Assembly: GCA_030592225.1 (NCBI GenBank)
Contig: JAUVJT010000015.1
Span: 1-21,195 of the forward strand
Direction of reading: 5' to 3'
Length of the DNA stretch: 21,195 nt
Origin: Candidatus Stahliibacteriota bacterium
GTDB taxonomy: Bacteria > Hydrothermota > Tepidihabitantia > B3-TA06
The notes beneath the pieces were generated by a model. That model was given only the letters and a program-made list of their open reading frames with translations, was not told the DNA's origin and did not search any database. How positions within the stretch are numbered: position 1 is the first letter of the stretch; the number at the start of each line of letters is the position of its first letter. Made by a program: the position numbers and the translations under genes. Positions 1 through 7,460 of the stretch are shown here, piece by piece.

Positions 1-130
1 AGGGTATTCTCATGATTATGCTGTGTTACGGTCTGAGCTTACGCTCCGTTCTCAGGGAAACAACATACCGTTCTGCAGGACATATAATCCTATTGATGTG
101 ATAGGATATTTATGCGACGTGTCAGTATGA

Positions 131-1168
131 TTAATTGAAGCGCAGGGAAGAAAGGTACTGGAAAAGGAAGAGCGAGGGGGTGGGGTTAAGTGTCACTCTG
201 CCCGACATGCGTTCTGTCAGCAATATATTGTGTACCAGCGCGGGTCTTGAGATTTTTGCAGAAAGCGTTTCGGCAAGCTTTGCCAGGCGTTTCCAGCTTG
301 GGCGTTTGCCTGAACGTGCGCGCAGCACCCAGCGAAAAACAAGTCCAAACGAAGCAAGCACCTTATCCAACCCCACCCTATAGCTGAGTTTTTCTATCAA
401 TTGCACCATCCCTAGATCGGAGCAGGCAGGACGTTCCAGGTAGGCGAGTACGTCGGCAGCTATCAAGCTATCGGCGTCCTCAAGATAAAGGTATGCCTGC
501 TTCAGGCTGCCGAATGCGACATCTGTTGCCACGTCTACGTCCTCTTTCAGGAAGCCGTCGTTTAAGAGTTTCTCCCTGATAATTTCATCGGCCAGCGCCT
601 TGAATCGCACTATCTTGCAGCGCGAACGTATGGTTGGGGGTAAGGCAAAGGGGCGCGAGGTTGTAAGTATAAGGGTAGTCTGCGCCTGGGGTTCCTCAAG
701 GGTCTTGAGCAATGCGTTGGCTCCCTCGTCCCTTATGTGGTCAAAGTCAAAAAGCAGAACTACCCGGTGCTGCAGCATCCTTGGAGGGTACTTCATTTCG
801 TTACGCAGGTTACGGATATGTCTGATTGAGATTACTGAGGATGGAGTAGGGTCAGGGGAGAGCGTGCCTAAGATGTATTTTTTGCGTTCTTTTCCCCACT
901 CCTCAAGCCATTTCTCCCGATCTTTTTTAGGCTCGGCCCTGAACGGGAAGAGGTGTATTATGTCGGGATTGGCCAGATTGAGGATTTCCTGGCTAAATGA
1001 ATGTGGGTTGATAGCCGCGGCAAAAAGAATGGCCGCGGTGCGTTTGCCTGTTCCGTCCGGGCCGAAGAACATGTAGCCGCCCTGCGGGTCTTGTGCAGCT
1101 TTTTTGAGGAATTCCAGCGCGTGCGGTTGTCCCTTGAGCATGTCCAGAACGCTTGTGTTGCAGGCCAT
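131..1168 (-). CDS. holB: DNA polymerase III delta' subunit (clamp loader, AAA+ fold)
   Basis: Predicted clamp-loader subunit that helps load the sliding clamp on DNA. The 345-residue protein has a P-loop (GPDGTGKR, residues 36-43), a DnaX/HolB-type helix with LLKTLEEP (153-160) and the SRC motif (182-184) that in the family supplies the arginine finger to the neighbouring subunit. The four-cysteine zinc module that normally sits between P-loop and Walker B in DnaX/HolB proteins is missing: the region around residues 55-75 contains no cysteine. The C-terminal third is a plausible collar domain but is weakly conserved to my eye. The ATG follows the stop of the envC-like gene without a gap (TAGATG), with only a weak ribosome site, so translational coupling is likely. 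A gamma/tau identity is unlikely because the protein is short and lacks the zinc module. It is the last visible gene of the pdxA operon. Confidence 0.82.
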   Translation of the reverse strand: MACNTSVLDMLKGQPHALEFLKKAAQDPQGGYMFFGPDGTGKRTAAILFAAAINPHSFSQEILNLANPDIIHLFPFRAEPKKDREKWLEEWGKERKKYILGTLSPDPTPSSVISIRHIRNLRNEMKYPPRMLQHRVVLLFDFDHIRDEGANALLKTLEEPQAQTTLILTTSRPFALPPTIRSRCKIVRFKALADEIIREKLLNDGFLKEDVDVATDVAFGSLKQAYLYLEDADSLIAADVLAYLERPACSDLGMVQLIEKLSYRVGLDKVLASFGLVFRWVLRARSGKRPSWKRLAKLAETLSAKISRPALVHNILLTERMSGRVTLNPTPSLFLFQYLSSLRFN

Positions 1169-2293
1169 CTATTTGAGATAATTTATGGGATTGCGGAACT
1201 CGCTTCCCTTGCTTATGGAAAAATGCAGGTAGTCCGAGGCGGTGCCCAGAACCGTGCCCTGGGAGACGGTTTGTCCCTTCTTGACGCTTATTCTATCAAG
1301 ATTGCCGTACAGGGAGTAGTAGCCATCCCGATGATCTATCAGTACCAGAAGCCCGTAGCCGGTGAGATGCTCTGCATACTCAACCTTGCCTTTGTTTATC
1401 GCCTTGACCGTTCTGGTGCCTGAGCAGTCGATGTCAATGCCGTCGTTGTAGGTCTTGGTGTTGTACCGGGGGTGAATAATGGTTCCGAACGAGGCAATGA
1501 CCTTTCTGCTGGTCACCGGCCAGGGCAGACTGCCTCGTCCTTTCTCTATTACCGTTCCGGTTGGCTTGCGGTCAGGGGAGGAAGCGCTCTTCTGGGCCAT
1601 GGAGGCAAGCAATTTTTCCAACTCCCGTCTGCGCGCGTTCAATTCTTTCTGAAGTTTCTCTTTCGACTTCTTGGAGGTTTTTATCTGGCTCAGCTTGCGC
1701 TGTTTGCTTCGTTTTGCCGAGGCAAGCGAGTCCTTGGCCGCCTGCTGTTCCGCCAGAAGGGCCAGGAGTTCGGCGTTGAATAATTCCAGGCTGTCCTGTT
1801 TCTGTTCGACCTGTGTCTTTGCGTCAAGCAGGGTCTCGAAAAGCCGCTCCTCGGCGCGCGCTGCGTAGCGTGTAAAGTAGATGCGATCGTACACCTCGGC
1901 CACCGAGCTTGCTCCGAATACAAGCTCCATATCGTAGAACTGTCCCCGTTTGTAAAGTGAAACCAGCCTGCGGCGCAGGTTGTCTTTGCTGTCCTGGAGC
2001 TGGGTTACGAGCGAATCAATTGATGACTGCAGTGAATCTATCCCGGTCTGAGTTGATCTTTGCGAGCGTCTTAACTCGGAGATAAGCCTCTGGGTCAAGG
2101 AAACTTGTTCCTGTAACAGATCAATCTCTCTGGCCACCCCCTTCTCCTGTTTCTTAAAATCGCTTATCTCTTTTTTGACCTGGGTGAGGCGGGAGCGAAT
2201 CTTGGTTAGTTCTCGCTGTCGTTGCGTTTTGGACTGGGGTATCATTACGAAGGGGAGGAGGATAACCAGAAGCCAGGGCAGGAAGCGTTTCAC
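1169..2293 (-). CDS. envC: EnvC-like murein hydrolase activator with degenerate M23/LytM domain
   Basis: Predicted periplasmic activator of septal cell-wall amidases, controlled by FtsEX. The 374-residue protein starts with a hydrophobic signal segment (residues 4-19), continues as a long coiled coil (about 22-235, rich in K/E/Q/L heptads) and ends in an M23/LytM-type domain (about 255-374). The catalytic zinc site is incomplete: the first ligand His is Asn283 in NDGID, the His of the usual YxHL motif is Asn331 (YGNL), while Asp287 and His357 (LHF) remain. Loss of zinc ligands is the hallmark of EnvC-type activators as opposed to active peptidases. Its start overlaps the ftsX stop by four bases (ATGA), the expected genetic partner. 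An active endopeptidase is the alternative but two missing residues argue against it. Confidence 0.85.
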   Translation of the reverse strand: MKRFLPWLLVILLPFVMIPQSKTQRQRELTKIRSRLTQVKKEISDFKKQEKGVAREIDLLQEQVSLTQRLISELRRSQRSTQTGIDSLQSSIDSLVTQLQDSKDNLRRRLVSLYKRGQFYDMELVFGASSVAEVYDRIYFTRYAARAEERLFETLLDAKTQVEQKQDSLELFNAELLALLAEQQAAKDSLASAKRSKQRKLSQIKTSKKSKEKLQKELNARRRELEKLLASMAQKSASSPDRKPTGTVIEKGRGSLPWPVTSRKVIASFGTIIHPRYNTKTYNDGIDIDCSGTRTVKAINKGKVEYAEHLTGYGLLVLIDHRDGYYSLYGNLDRISVKKGQTVSQGTVLGTASDYLHFSISKGSEFRNPINYLK

Positions 2294-3147
2294 GTTCTCT
2301 TGAGTTTGAATGCGTCTATGGCCAGGCCGGAACCAAGCCAGCCGAAGAGCAGGCCCGATCCCAGAAGAACGGCGGCCAGTTCAAGGGCAGGGAATCCCAT
2401 TGAACCAAGCAGGGGGGAGAGGATGAGATGTATCACAAACACTATCCCGTAGGATATGATGCTGCCGAAGAAACCCTCGTACAGGCCCTCGATGATATAG
2501 GGCGCTTTCAAGGTGCGTGGGGCAACGCCCATGAGCCAGTAAAGGTCAATGATTCTGCGTCTGTCAAGAATCGCAAACCGGGTGGCGAGCATGGTCATCA
2601 GTACCGCGGAGAATCCTACAAGCAGGAGCACGAACGCATCCGCTCCCAATAGAACGTAGAGAAATTTATTCAGTCTGTCCAGCAGGTTGCGGTCTATCCA
2701 CGCCTCCTCGATCCCGTCGAAGAGCAGCAGTTTTTCTTCCAGGGCGTCCAGTTGAGCGCGTGAACGGTACTCCGGGCTCAGTTTGAGTCTGACGGAAGGG
2801 GGGAGCGGGTTCTCATCCAGGATGTCCAGAAGCTCGGCATCATCCCCAAGGGTGAGGCGAAACTCCTCGAGCGCCTGCTGGCTGGAGACCGCCGAACCCT
2901 CAACTACGCCCTCAAGGTTTACAAACTGGCCAATCAACCGGTCAGGATCGGCATCCGGGGTCAGGAATACCACCACCTCAAGCCTGCTTTCAACGTCGTT
3001 CTTGAAGGTGAGGAGGTAGAAAGTTCCCAGCGCGAAAATTCCAATTATGGACAGCACCACCGCGAAGATGGCGGCTGCTGCAAACGAGATGCGCCTGCCC
3101 CTGAAGAAAAGCCCCGAGCCTTGCTTCATTACAAAACCGGCGCTCAT
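2290..3147 (-). CDS. ftsX: Cell division protein FtsX (permease-like, 4 TM)
   Basis: Membrane partner of FtsE that transmits ATP-driven movement to the periplasmic EnvC-like coiled coil. The 285 residues show a cytoplasmic N terminus, TM1 (about 21-47), a periplasmic domain (about 50-165) beginning with the family-typical stretch VVVFL, then three further hydrophobic segments near 168-192, 225-250 and 257-277. Length and topology are those of FtsX. It overlaps ftsE by four bases upstream and the envC-like gene by four bases downstream, so the three are probably translated together in fixed ratio. The ABC-type permease MacB family is excluded by the small size and single periplasmic domain. 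Confidence 0.92.
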   Translation of the reverse strand: MSAGFVMKQGSGLFFRGRRISFAAAAIFAVVLSIIGIFALGTFYLLTFKNDVESRLEVVVFLTPDADPDRLIGQFVNLEGVVEGSAVSSQQALEEFRLTLGDDAELLDILDENPLPPSVRLKLSPEYRSRAQLDALEEKLLLFDGIEEAWIDRNLLDRLNKFLYVLLGADAFVLLLVGFSAVLMTMLATRFAILDRRRIIDLYWLMGVAPRTLKAPYIIEGLYEGFFGSIISYGIVFVIHLILSPLLGSMGFPALELAAVLLGSGLLFGWLGSGLAIDAFKLKRT

Positions 3148-3794
3148 TGCAATGCCCCTTCTTTTAATTGCAGTATCCGGCCGGGAAGGAAGCGCAGCGT
3201 CTCGTGCATGTGGCTTACTGCAAGTATGGTCGCTCCTGCGTGATTTACCTCGCCCAGCAGCTTGAGCATCTCACGTTCTCCTATCTCATCCAGTGCGGAG
3301 AAAGGTTCGTCCAGAAGAAGCACTTCAGGCTGCTTGGCAAGCGAGCGTGCCAGCGCTACTTTCTGGCGCTGGCCTGTGGAAAGTTCGTACGGGCAGCGTT
3401 GCAGGTAATCGTTCATTCCCACCTTGCCCAGCCAGTGTTCGGCGCGCTCACGCGCTTCGCGTACCGGGGCGCCCAGGGCCTGCAGTATGAGAACGACGTT
3501 GTCCAGCACTGGCCGGTCGTCAAGCAGACGTATATCCTGGAACACGATCCCCAGCCTCCGGCGCAGCTTTGCCAGGTCTTTTTCTTTAAGCGACGCCACA
3601 TCCTCATCCAGAACTAACACCTTGCCTTCGCTGGGCGCAAGGACGCCGTAGATGGTCTTGATAAGGACGCTCTTGCCCGCGCCGGTTGCTCCCAATACCC
3701 ACACCCATTCGTCTTTTTCAACCTTGAGGTTAAGATTGCTGAGTACATTTTGATCGGGCCGAAATTCCTTAGACACGCCCTGGAGCAGGATCAT
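3144..3794 (-). CDS. ftsE: Cell division ATP-binding protein FtsE
   Basis: ABC ATPase that drives FtsX and thereby gates septal peptidoglycan hydrolysis. The 216 residues carry Walker A GATGAGKS (35-42), the Q-loop Gln86 (FQD), ABC signature LSTGQ (138-142), Walker B VLLLDEP (158-164) with the catalytic Glu, and the H-loop His195. The D-loop SALD follows Walker B. Length is typical of FtsE. It begins 36 bases after the transketolase C-half stop, the widest gap in this operon, and its stop overlaps the ftsX ATG. LolD-type lipoprotein exporters are similar in sequence, but direct coupling to ftsX and an EnvC-like gene settles the assignment. Confidence 0.93.
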   Translation of the reverse strand: MILLQGVSKEFRPDQNVLSNLNLKVEKDEWVWVLGATGAGKSVLIKTIYGVLAPSEGKVLVLDEDVASLKEKDLAKLRRRLGIVFQDIRLLDDRPVLDNVVLILQALGAPVREARERAEHWLGKVGMNDYLQRCPYELSTGQRQKVALARSLAKQPEVLLLDEPFSALDEIGEREMLKLLGEVNHAGATILAVSHMHETLRFLPGRILQLKEGALQ

Positions 3795-3830
3795 CGCATA
3801 CTCCTGATAACTGAATCCAGCGCACTCATT

Positions 3831-4790
3831 TCATCCACCGATGGATTCTCTGATGTCTTTGGCTATGCTCTCCGGGGTAAATCCGAAGAATTCAACGAGT
3901 TCCGAGCAGGAACCTGATTCGCCGAACCTGTCCTGCACCCCGATGCGCTTTACCCGGGTGGGGAGTTTTTCGGCAAGCAGGGATGATACCGCCTCGCCCA
4001 GGCCGCCTACGATGGTATGTTCCTCGGCAGTGATTATAAATCCTGAGCGCTTCGCCGCTTTAAGCACCGGCCCCTCGTCCAGAGGCTTGATGGTGTGCAT
4101 GTCTATCACACCTACCGATATACCCTCGCCGGCCAGTGCATCCGCCGCCTGCAGGCAAGGCCACACCAGGGAACCGGCGGCGACTATTGTGCCTTGCGTT
4201 CCTACTCGCAGTACCTTGGCTTTGCCTATGTGGAATTCCTCGCCTTCGGCATACACCCTGGGAAGACTGGGGCGGGGAAGCCTCATGTACGCAAGCTTTG
4301 CTTGGCGTTCCGCCATCTGCATCACCAGGGCAAAGGTGGCTACATCGTCCGCCGGAGCGATAACCGTGGTGTTCGGAATAATCCGCATCAACGCCATATC
4401 CTCGATGCACTGGTGGGAGGCGCCGTCCTCTCCTACCGAGATGCCGGAATGGGTAGCCACGATGTTCAGCCTGACCCCGGAGTAGGCGGCGGAGTTGCGA
4501 ATCTGCTCCCAGGGTTTGCCTACTGCGAACATGGCAAAGGTCGATACGAAAACGAGCTTTCCCGTTGTAGCCAGGCCGACAGCCGTATCTATCATGTCTG
4601 CTTCGGCAATCCCCATATCGAAGAACCGGTCGGGGAAGGCCTTGCCGAAACGTGCGGTCTGGGTGGAGAGTGCGAGGTCGGCATCTAACACTACCACGTC
4701 CTTACGCTTTCGTCCCAACTCAAGCAGCGCCTCGCCGTAAGCGTTGCGCAAAGAGAATTTCTCTACTCGTTCAGTTCCGCCAGAGCCCAC
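3831..4790 (-). CDS. Transketolase, C-terminal half (split enzyme, beta subunit)
   Basis: Second half of a two-subunit transketolase, which moves two-carbon ketol units between sugar phosphates using thiamine diphosphate. The 319 residues contain the pyrimidine-binding domain with the cofactor-activating glutamate (Glu63 in GIAEADM), then a transketolase C-terminal domain (about 190-310). The start is GTG at 4790: AGGAG lies five bases upstream, and no better start follows soon. The gene therefore overlaps the N-half gene by 28 bases, which supports coupled synthesis of the two subunits. A DXP synthase is excluded because that enzyme is a single chain of about 620 residues. Some split proteins of this class act on other sugars, so the substrate is inferred. 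Confidence 0.88.
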   Translation of the reverse strand: MGSGGTERVEKFSLRNAYGEALLELGRKRKDVVVLDADLALSTQTARFGKAFPDRFFDMGIAEADMIDTAVGLATTGKLVFVSTFAMFAVGKPWEQIRNSAAYSGVRLNIVATHSGISVGEDGASHQCIEDMALMRIIPNTTVIAPADDVATFALVMQMAERQAKLAYMRLPRPSLPRVYAEGEEFHIGKAKVLRVGTQGTIVAAGSLVWPCLQAADALAGEGISVGVIDMHTIKPLDEGPVLKAAKRSGFIITAEEHTIVGGLGEAVSSLLAEKLPTRVKRIGVQDRFGESGSCSELVEFFGFTPESIAKDIRESIGG

Positions 4791-5614
4791 TTTAACTCCT
4801 CGGAGGTCGGTGCGCGACCGTGAAATATCAGATTGTTTTCCATGAATGAAACCCCTTTGCCTTTGACCGTATGAGCGATGATTGCGGTGGGACGTTCGTG
4901 TTCCTGCTCTGCCAGTTTGAATGCGGAAAGAAGGTGGCTGAAGTCGTGACCGTCGACGTTTATAACCTCCCAGCCGAAGGCGCGGAATTTTTCGTCCACG
5001 GGATCAATGTTCATCACTTCACGAGTCGAGCCGTCTATCTGAAGGCCGTTCTTGTCCACGATAGCGGTCAGGTTTCCCAGTTTGAAGTGTCCTGCGCTCA
5101 TTGCCGCTTCCCAGATTTGTCCTTCCTGGCACTCGCCGTCTCCCAGAAGCGCGTAAATCCTTGATTCGCATTCGTCAATCCTTAAACCCAGCGTAATACC
5201 GTTGGCAAGTGAAAGCCCGTGTCCCAGCGAGCCGGTGCATACCTCAACCCCCGGGGTACACATGCAGGGATGTCCTTGTAAGGGGGAGCCGAGCCTGCGC
5301 AAGCTGTCAAGATGCTCTTGCGGGAAGTAGCCGCAGTCGGCAAGCACGGCGTAAAGGGCCGGGGCTGCGTGTCCTTTGGAAAGCACGAAGCGGTCCCGGT
5401 CAGGCCAACCAGGTTCGCCAGGTTTATGTCTCATCACATGGTAGTACAGGGTGGTGAGTATATCCATTGCCGACAGCGATCCCCCGGTGTGGCCGGATTT
5501 TGCTTTGGCAAGCATCCTGAGCACGTCGCTGCGCAGCTTGCGCGCTTTTGCAGTCAACTGCCCTATTAACTCCGCAGGCGGTTGATCGGGTTTAATGTCA
5601 AAGGTCTTTGTCAT
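4763..5614 (-). CDS. Transketolase, N-terminal half (split enzyme, alpha subunit)
   Basis: First half of the split transketolase; binds the diphosphate end of thiamine diphosphate through Mg2+. The 283 residues show the family His motifs GHTGG (41-45) and KGHAAPALYA (81-90), His115, and the TPP/Mg motif starting GDGECQEG (158-165) and ending with Asn189 in KNG. The ATG directly abuts the pdxA stop codon (TAGATG) with GAGGA just upstream inside pdxA. Two-gene transketolases are common in archaea and many bacteria; length matches those. Its neighbour pdxA belongs to pyridoxal phosphate synthesis, whose precursor erythrose 4-phosphate is a transketolase product, which gives the operon a metabolic logic. 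Confidence 0.9.
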   Translation of the reverse strand: MTKTFDIKPDQPPAELIGQLTAKARKLRSDVLRMLAKAKSGHTGGSLSAMDILTTLYYHVMRHKPGEPGWPDRDRFVLSKGHAAPALYAVLADCGYFPQEHLDSLRRLGSPLQGHPCMCTPGVEVCTGSLGHGLSLANGITLGLRIDECESRIYALLGDGECQEGQIWEAAMSAGHFKLGNLTAIVDKNGLQIDGSTREVMNIDPVDEKFRAFGWEVINVDGHDFSHLLSAFKLAEQEHERPTAIIAHTVKGKGVSFMENNLIFHGRAPTSEELKWALAELNE

Positions 5615-6526
5615 CTAGTTCCTCGCCAGATTGCCGGCCATCCGGATTGCAGCCAACAGGCTGGACGGATCGGCCTTGCCTTGTCCTGCTATGTCAAAAG
5701 CGGTGCCGTGCAGGGGAGAGGTACGCACAAAACCCAACCCCCACGTGATGTTGACTCCTTGGCCTCGGGCCAGCAGCTTGGCAGGTATCATACCCTGATC
5801 GTGATACTGGGCCAGGAAACCGTCCACCTGGCTTGTGTAATTGTGGAAGGTGTCTGCCGGGCAGGGACCGCCAATATCCAACCCCTGCTCTCTCGCCATC
5901 TTTACGGCATTTCGAATTTCGCGCTCCTCGCCATGGGAAAATTCCTCGCCGTGAGGGTTAAGTGTCAATACCGCTATGGTTACGTCTCTTTGATGCAGGG
6001 TTCGCAGAAAATCATTGTACAGCTTGAGTTTGCCCAGGACTCGCTGTGTTGTAATTAATTCCGGCACGTCCTTGAGCGGGTGATGGGTGGTTACGAACGC
6101 GAATGATATGTATGGGGAGTGGGCAATCATAACCACATCGTCGGCTGCGAACTCGGCTGCCAGGAACTCGGTATGACCGGTAAAGCTGGCATCTGTGTAC
6201 TGAATTGCCCGTTTACTGATAGGAGCGGTAACCAATGCGTCTATCTCCCCATCTTTGATAAGGTTAGCGGCTTTTTTTAACGCTTCGAGCGCTGCCTTGC
6301 CGGCAGACGGCTGCGCTTTACCGAACTCAAACTCTTGCTCCGGGGTATCGACCACCCGGGGCAAGGGGACGTTTGACTTGAGCATAATCTGTGTTGCCGT
6401 AAGGATACGTAAAGGACCGATGATTGTCAAGTTTGATGTCTGGTTACGCAGCTTGTCAAGGGCTTTGACAACAATCTCCGGGCCTATACCTGCCGGATCA
6501 CCAAGGGTTATCCCGATTCTTGTCAC
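5615..6526 (-). CDS. pdxA: 4-hydroxythreonine-4-phosphate dehydrogenase PdxA
   Basis: NAD-dependent dehydrogenase of the DXP-dependent vitamin B6 pathway, oxidising 4-phospho-hydroxythreonine. The 303 residues begin with the family-typical GDPAGIGPE (9-17), contain PISK (102-105) and SFTGHTEFLA (114-123), and the likely metal ligands His148 (TTHHP), His198 (SHGEE) and His242 (YHDQG). The protein is slightly shorter than E. coli PdxA. The start is GTG at 6526; there is no Shine-Dalgarno site, but a TAGAAT box ends exactly six bases upstream, suggesting a leaderless message. It is the first gene of the seven-gene minus-strand operon and is divergent from ogt. The related PdxA2-type proteins act in other pathways; the full motif set favours PdxA but does not exclude them. 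Confidence 0.9.
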   Translation of the reverse strand: MTRIGITLGDPAGIGPEIVVKALDKLRNQTSNLTIIGPLRILTATQIMLKSNVPLPRVVDTPEQEFEFGKAQPSAGKAALEALKKAANLIKDGEIDALVTAPISKRAIQYTDASFTGHTEFLAAEFAADDVVMIAHSPYISFAFVTTHHPLKDVPELITTQRVLGKLKLYNDFLRTLHQRDVTIAVLTLNPHGEEFSHGEEREIRNAVKMAREQGLDIGGPCPADTFHNYTSQVDGFLAQYHDQGMIPAKLLARGQGVNITWGLGFVRTSPLHGTAFDIAGQGKADPSSLLAAIRMAGNLARN

Positions 6527-6532
6527 AGCAGT

Positions 6533-6560
6533 ATTCTAATCAATTTCAGCCGAAGAGCAA
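6533..6560 (-). promoter_or_regulatory. Sigma70-like promoter for the pdxA operon, probably leaderless
   Basis: On the minus strand, TTGCTC (6555-6560) is followed after 16 bases by TAGAAT (6533-6538). The GTG of pdxA starts six bases after the -10 box, so transcription would begin at or next to the start codon. No ribosome site exists between. The -35 box is weak (three of six consensus bases). Confidence 0.5.
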
Positions 6561-6565
6561 GGGAA

Positions 6566-6593
6566 TTGACCTTTGAGTATTCAAGGATATACT
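6566..6593 (+). promoter_or_regulatory. Sigma70-like promoter for ogt, probably leaderless
   Basis: TTGACC (6566-6571), a 16-base spacer and TATACT (6588-6593) form a good promoter. The ogt ATG at 6600 lies six bases after the -10 box, with an A at the predicted transcription start. There is no Shine-Dalgarno site. It is the mirror image of the pdxA promoter in the same 73-base intergenic region. Confidence 0.6.
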
Positions 6594-6599
6594 CCTTGC

Positions 6600-7064
6600 A
6601 TGAGGACCTATCTCTTTGAATCAGAGCTTCTGAGTATCGCGGTGCTCTGGGAAGACGGCAAGGCCGAGGAGATATTGCTCAATTCCCCCTCACAGAACTC
6701 AACTAACAGCAATCCTCCACCTGTCGTTAAGCGATTCTTTGCCGATGTGGCCCTGTATCTTGCAGGCGGCCGGGCAAGCTTTAGCCTTCCCATCAACCGG
6801 GACAGGCTGTCCGCTTTTGCCCGAAAGGTATCTGAAGAGCTTGGCAAAACACGGTGCGGCGAGACGGTTTCCTACGCGGAATTGGCCTGCAGAGCGGGGC
6901 ATCCCGGAGCGGCCAGGGCCGTTGGCAGGGTTATGGCGCGTAATCGCTTTCCTCTCATCGTCCCCTGTCATCGGGTGACAGGTTCAAACGGTTCCCTTAC
7001 CGGTTTTGCAGGCGGTCTTGAACTGAAAGCCAGACTGCTTGAACTGGAACAAAAGACGGCATAA
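6600..7064 (+). CDS. ogt: Methylated-DNA--protein-cysteine methyltransferase
   Basis: Suicide DNA-repair protein that removes O6-alkyl groups from guanine by transferring them to its own cysteine. From the ATG at 6600 it has 154 residues with the active site IVPCHRV (acceptor Cys123), an upstream helix-turn-helix-like segment with GETVSYAELA (87-96) and the Asn/Arg patch around ARNRFP (113-118) expected in the family, plus GFAGG (135-139). A longer reading from a TTG at 6573 is possible but would begin inside the promoter, so I chose 6600. The N-terminal domain is short and without the Ada-type zinc site, so this is an Ogt/MGMT-type single-function enzyme. It is transcribed away from pdxA. 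Confidence 0.93.
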   Translation: MRTYLFESELLSIAVLWEDGKAEEILLNSPSQNSTNSNPPPVVKRFFADVALYLAGGRASFSLPINRDRLSAFARKVSEELGKTRCGETVSYAELACRAGHPGAARAVGRVMARNRFPLIVPCHRVTGSNGSLTGFAGGLELKARLLELEQKTA

Positions 7065-7117
7065 CCTTGAATTCTCAAACACGCACCCAATCCCCCTCCC
7101 AAATCTGGAAGCACACG

Positions 7118-7249
7118 ATGATATTTGTCGCCTCAACGTCGGTCATGAGTATAATGATGTTTATCTTTCGTATAATTGAGGGGTTGCGTTACACCCACCT
7201 CGATTTGTTTCTGCGCGCTGCGCTTAAATTCTGGCTGGTGGATGGTTGA
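7118..7249 (+). CDS. Possible 43-residue membrane peptide
   Basis: An open frame begins with ATG at 7118, preceded by GGAAG at six bases spacing. It encodes a hydrophobic stretch rich in Met, Ile, Phe and Val (about residues 1-20), followed by an amphipathic segment ending in WLVDG. The frame stays open further upstream to a TTG at 7067, directly after the ogt stop, but that start has no ribosome site. I recognise no family. It could be a real small membrane protein co-transcribed with ogt, or chance coding in an intergenic region; the inverted repeat at 7173/7261 overlaps its end. Confidence 0.25.
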   Translation: MIFVASTSVMSIMMFIFRIIEGLRYTHLDLFLRAALKFWLVDG

Positions 7250-7284
7250 TTATCACCTATCCCTCAATTAAGCCAAGAGATGAT

Positions 7285-7302
7285 GCCGGAAGGGGTTCCG
7301 GC
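7285..7302 (+). terminator. Possible ogt terminator hairpin
   Basis: GCCGGAA (7285-7291), loop GGGG, TTCCGGC (7296-7302), followed by a moderately T-rich CTTTCGGTTCTT. The stem is perfect but the T tract is interrupted, so termination may be partial. Confidence 0.4.
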
Positions 7303-7460
7303 CTTTCGGTTCTTGACAGTCATGCATCTGTGCGCTGGACTCTCTCTGGGATTATAGAGAGGACACAATCCCTTTCCACATCAAGCGGACCTGGGAAGGG
7401 AATACAAGCAACTGAAGAGTGTATTAACGGTTATATAAACATCAGACCAAGGAGGTTCGA

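Larger units (their letters stand above)
7065..7460. other. Intergenic stretch between ogt and the DUF4349 gene
   Basis: About 400 bases with no confident gene. It holds a possible 43-codon membrane peptide (7118-7249), a perfect TATAAT (7171-7176) without a matching -35, a 10-base inverted repeat TAATTGAGGG/CCCTCAATTA (7173-7182 and 7261-7270), a GC-rich hairpin (7285-7302), and an isolated TTGACA (7313-7318) with no -10 at a proper distance. The promoter of the DUF4349 gene should lie in the downstream part but I cannot place it. Confidence 0.5.

Noticed and set aside
87..107. Hairpin ATCCTAT/ATAGGAT after holB
   Set aside because: Seven-base, AT-rich stem without a T tract on the minus strand; too weak to call a terminator. 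The first 130 bases show nothing else I can name.
7171..7176. Perfect TATAAT behind ogt
   Set aside because: No -35 and no extended -10 TG in front, and it falls within the possible small coding frame; AT-rich chance match is likely.
7313..7318. Perfect TTGACA upstream of the DUF4349 gene
   Set aside because: At 15-19 bases spacing there is no acceptable -10; the nearest ATTATA lies more than 30 bases away.
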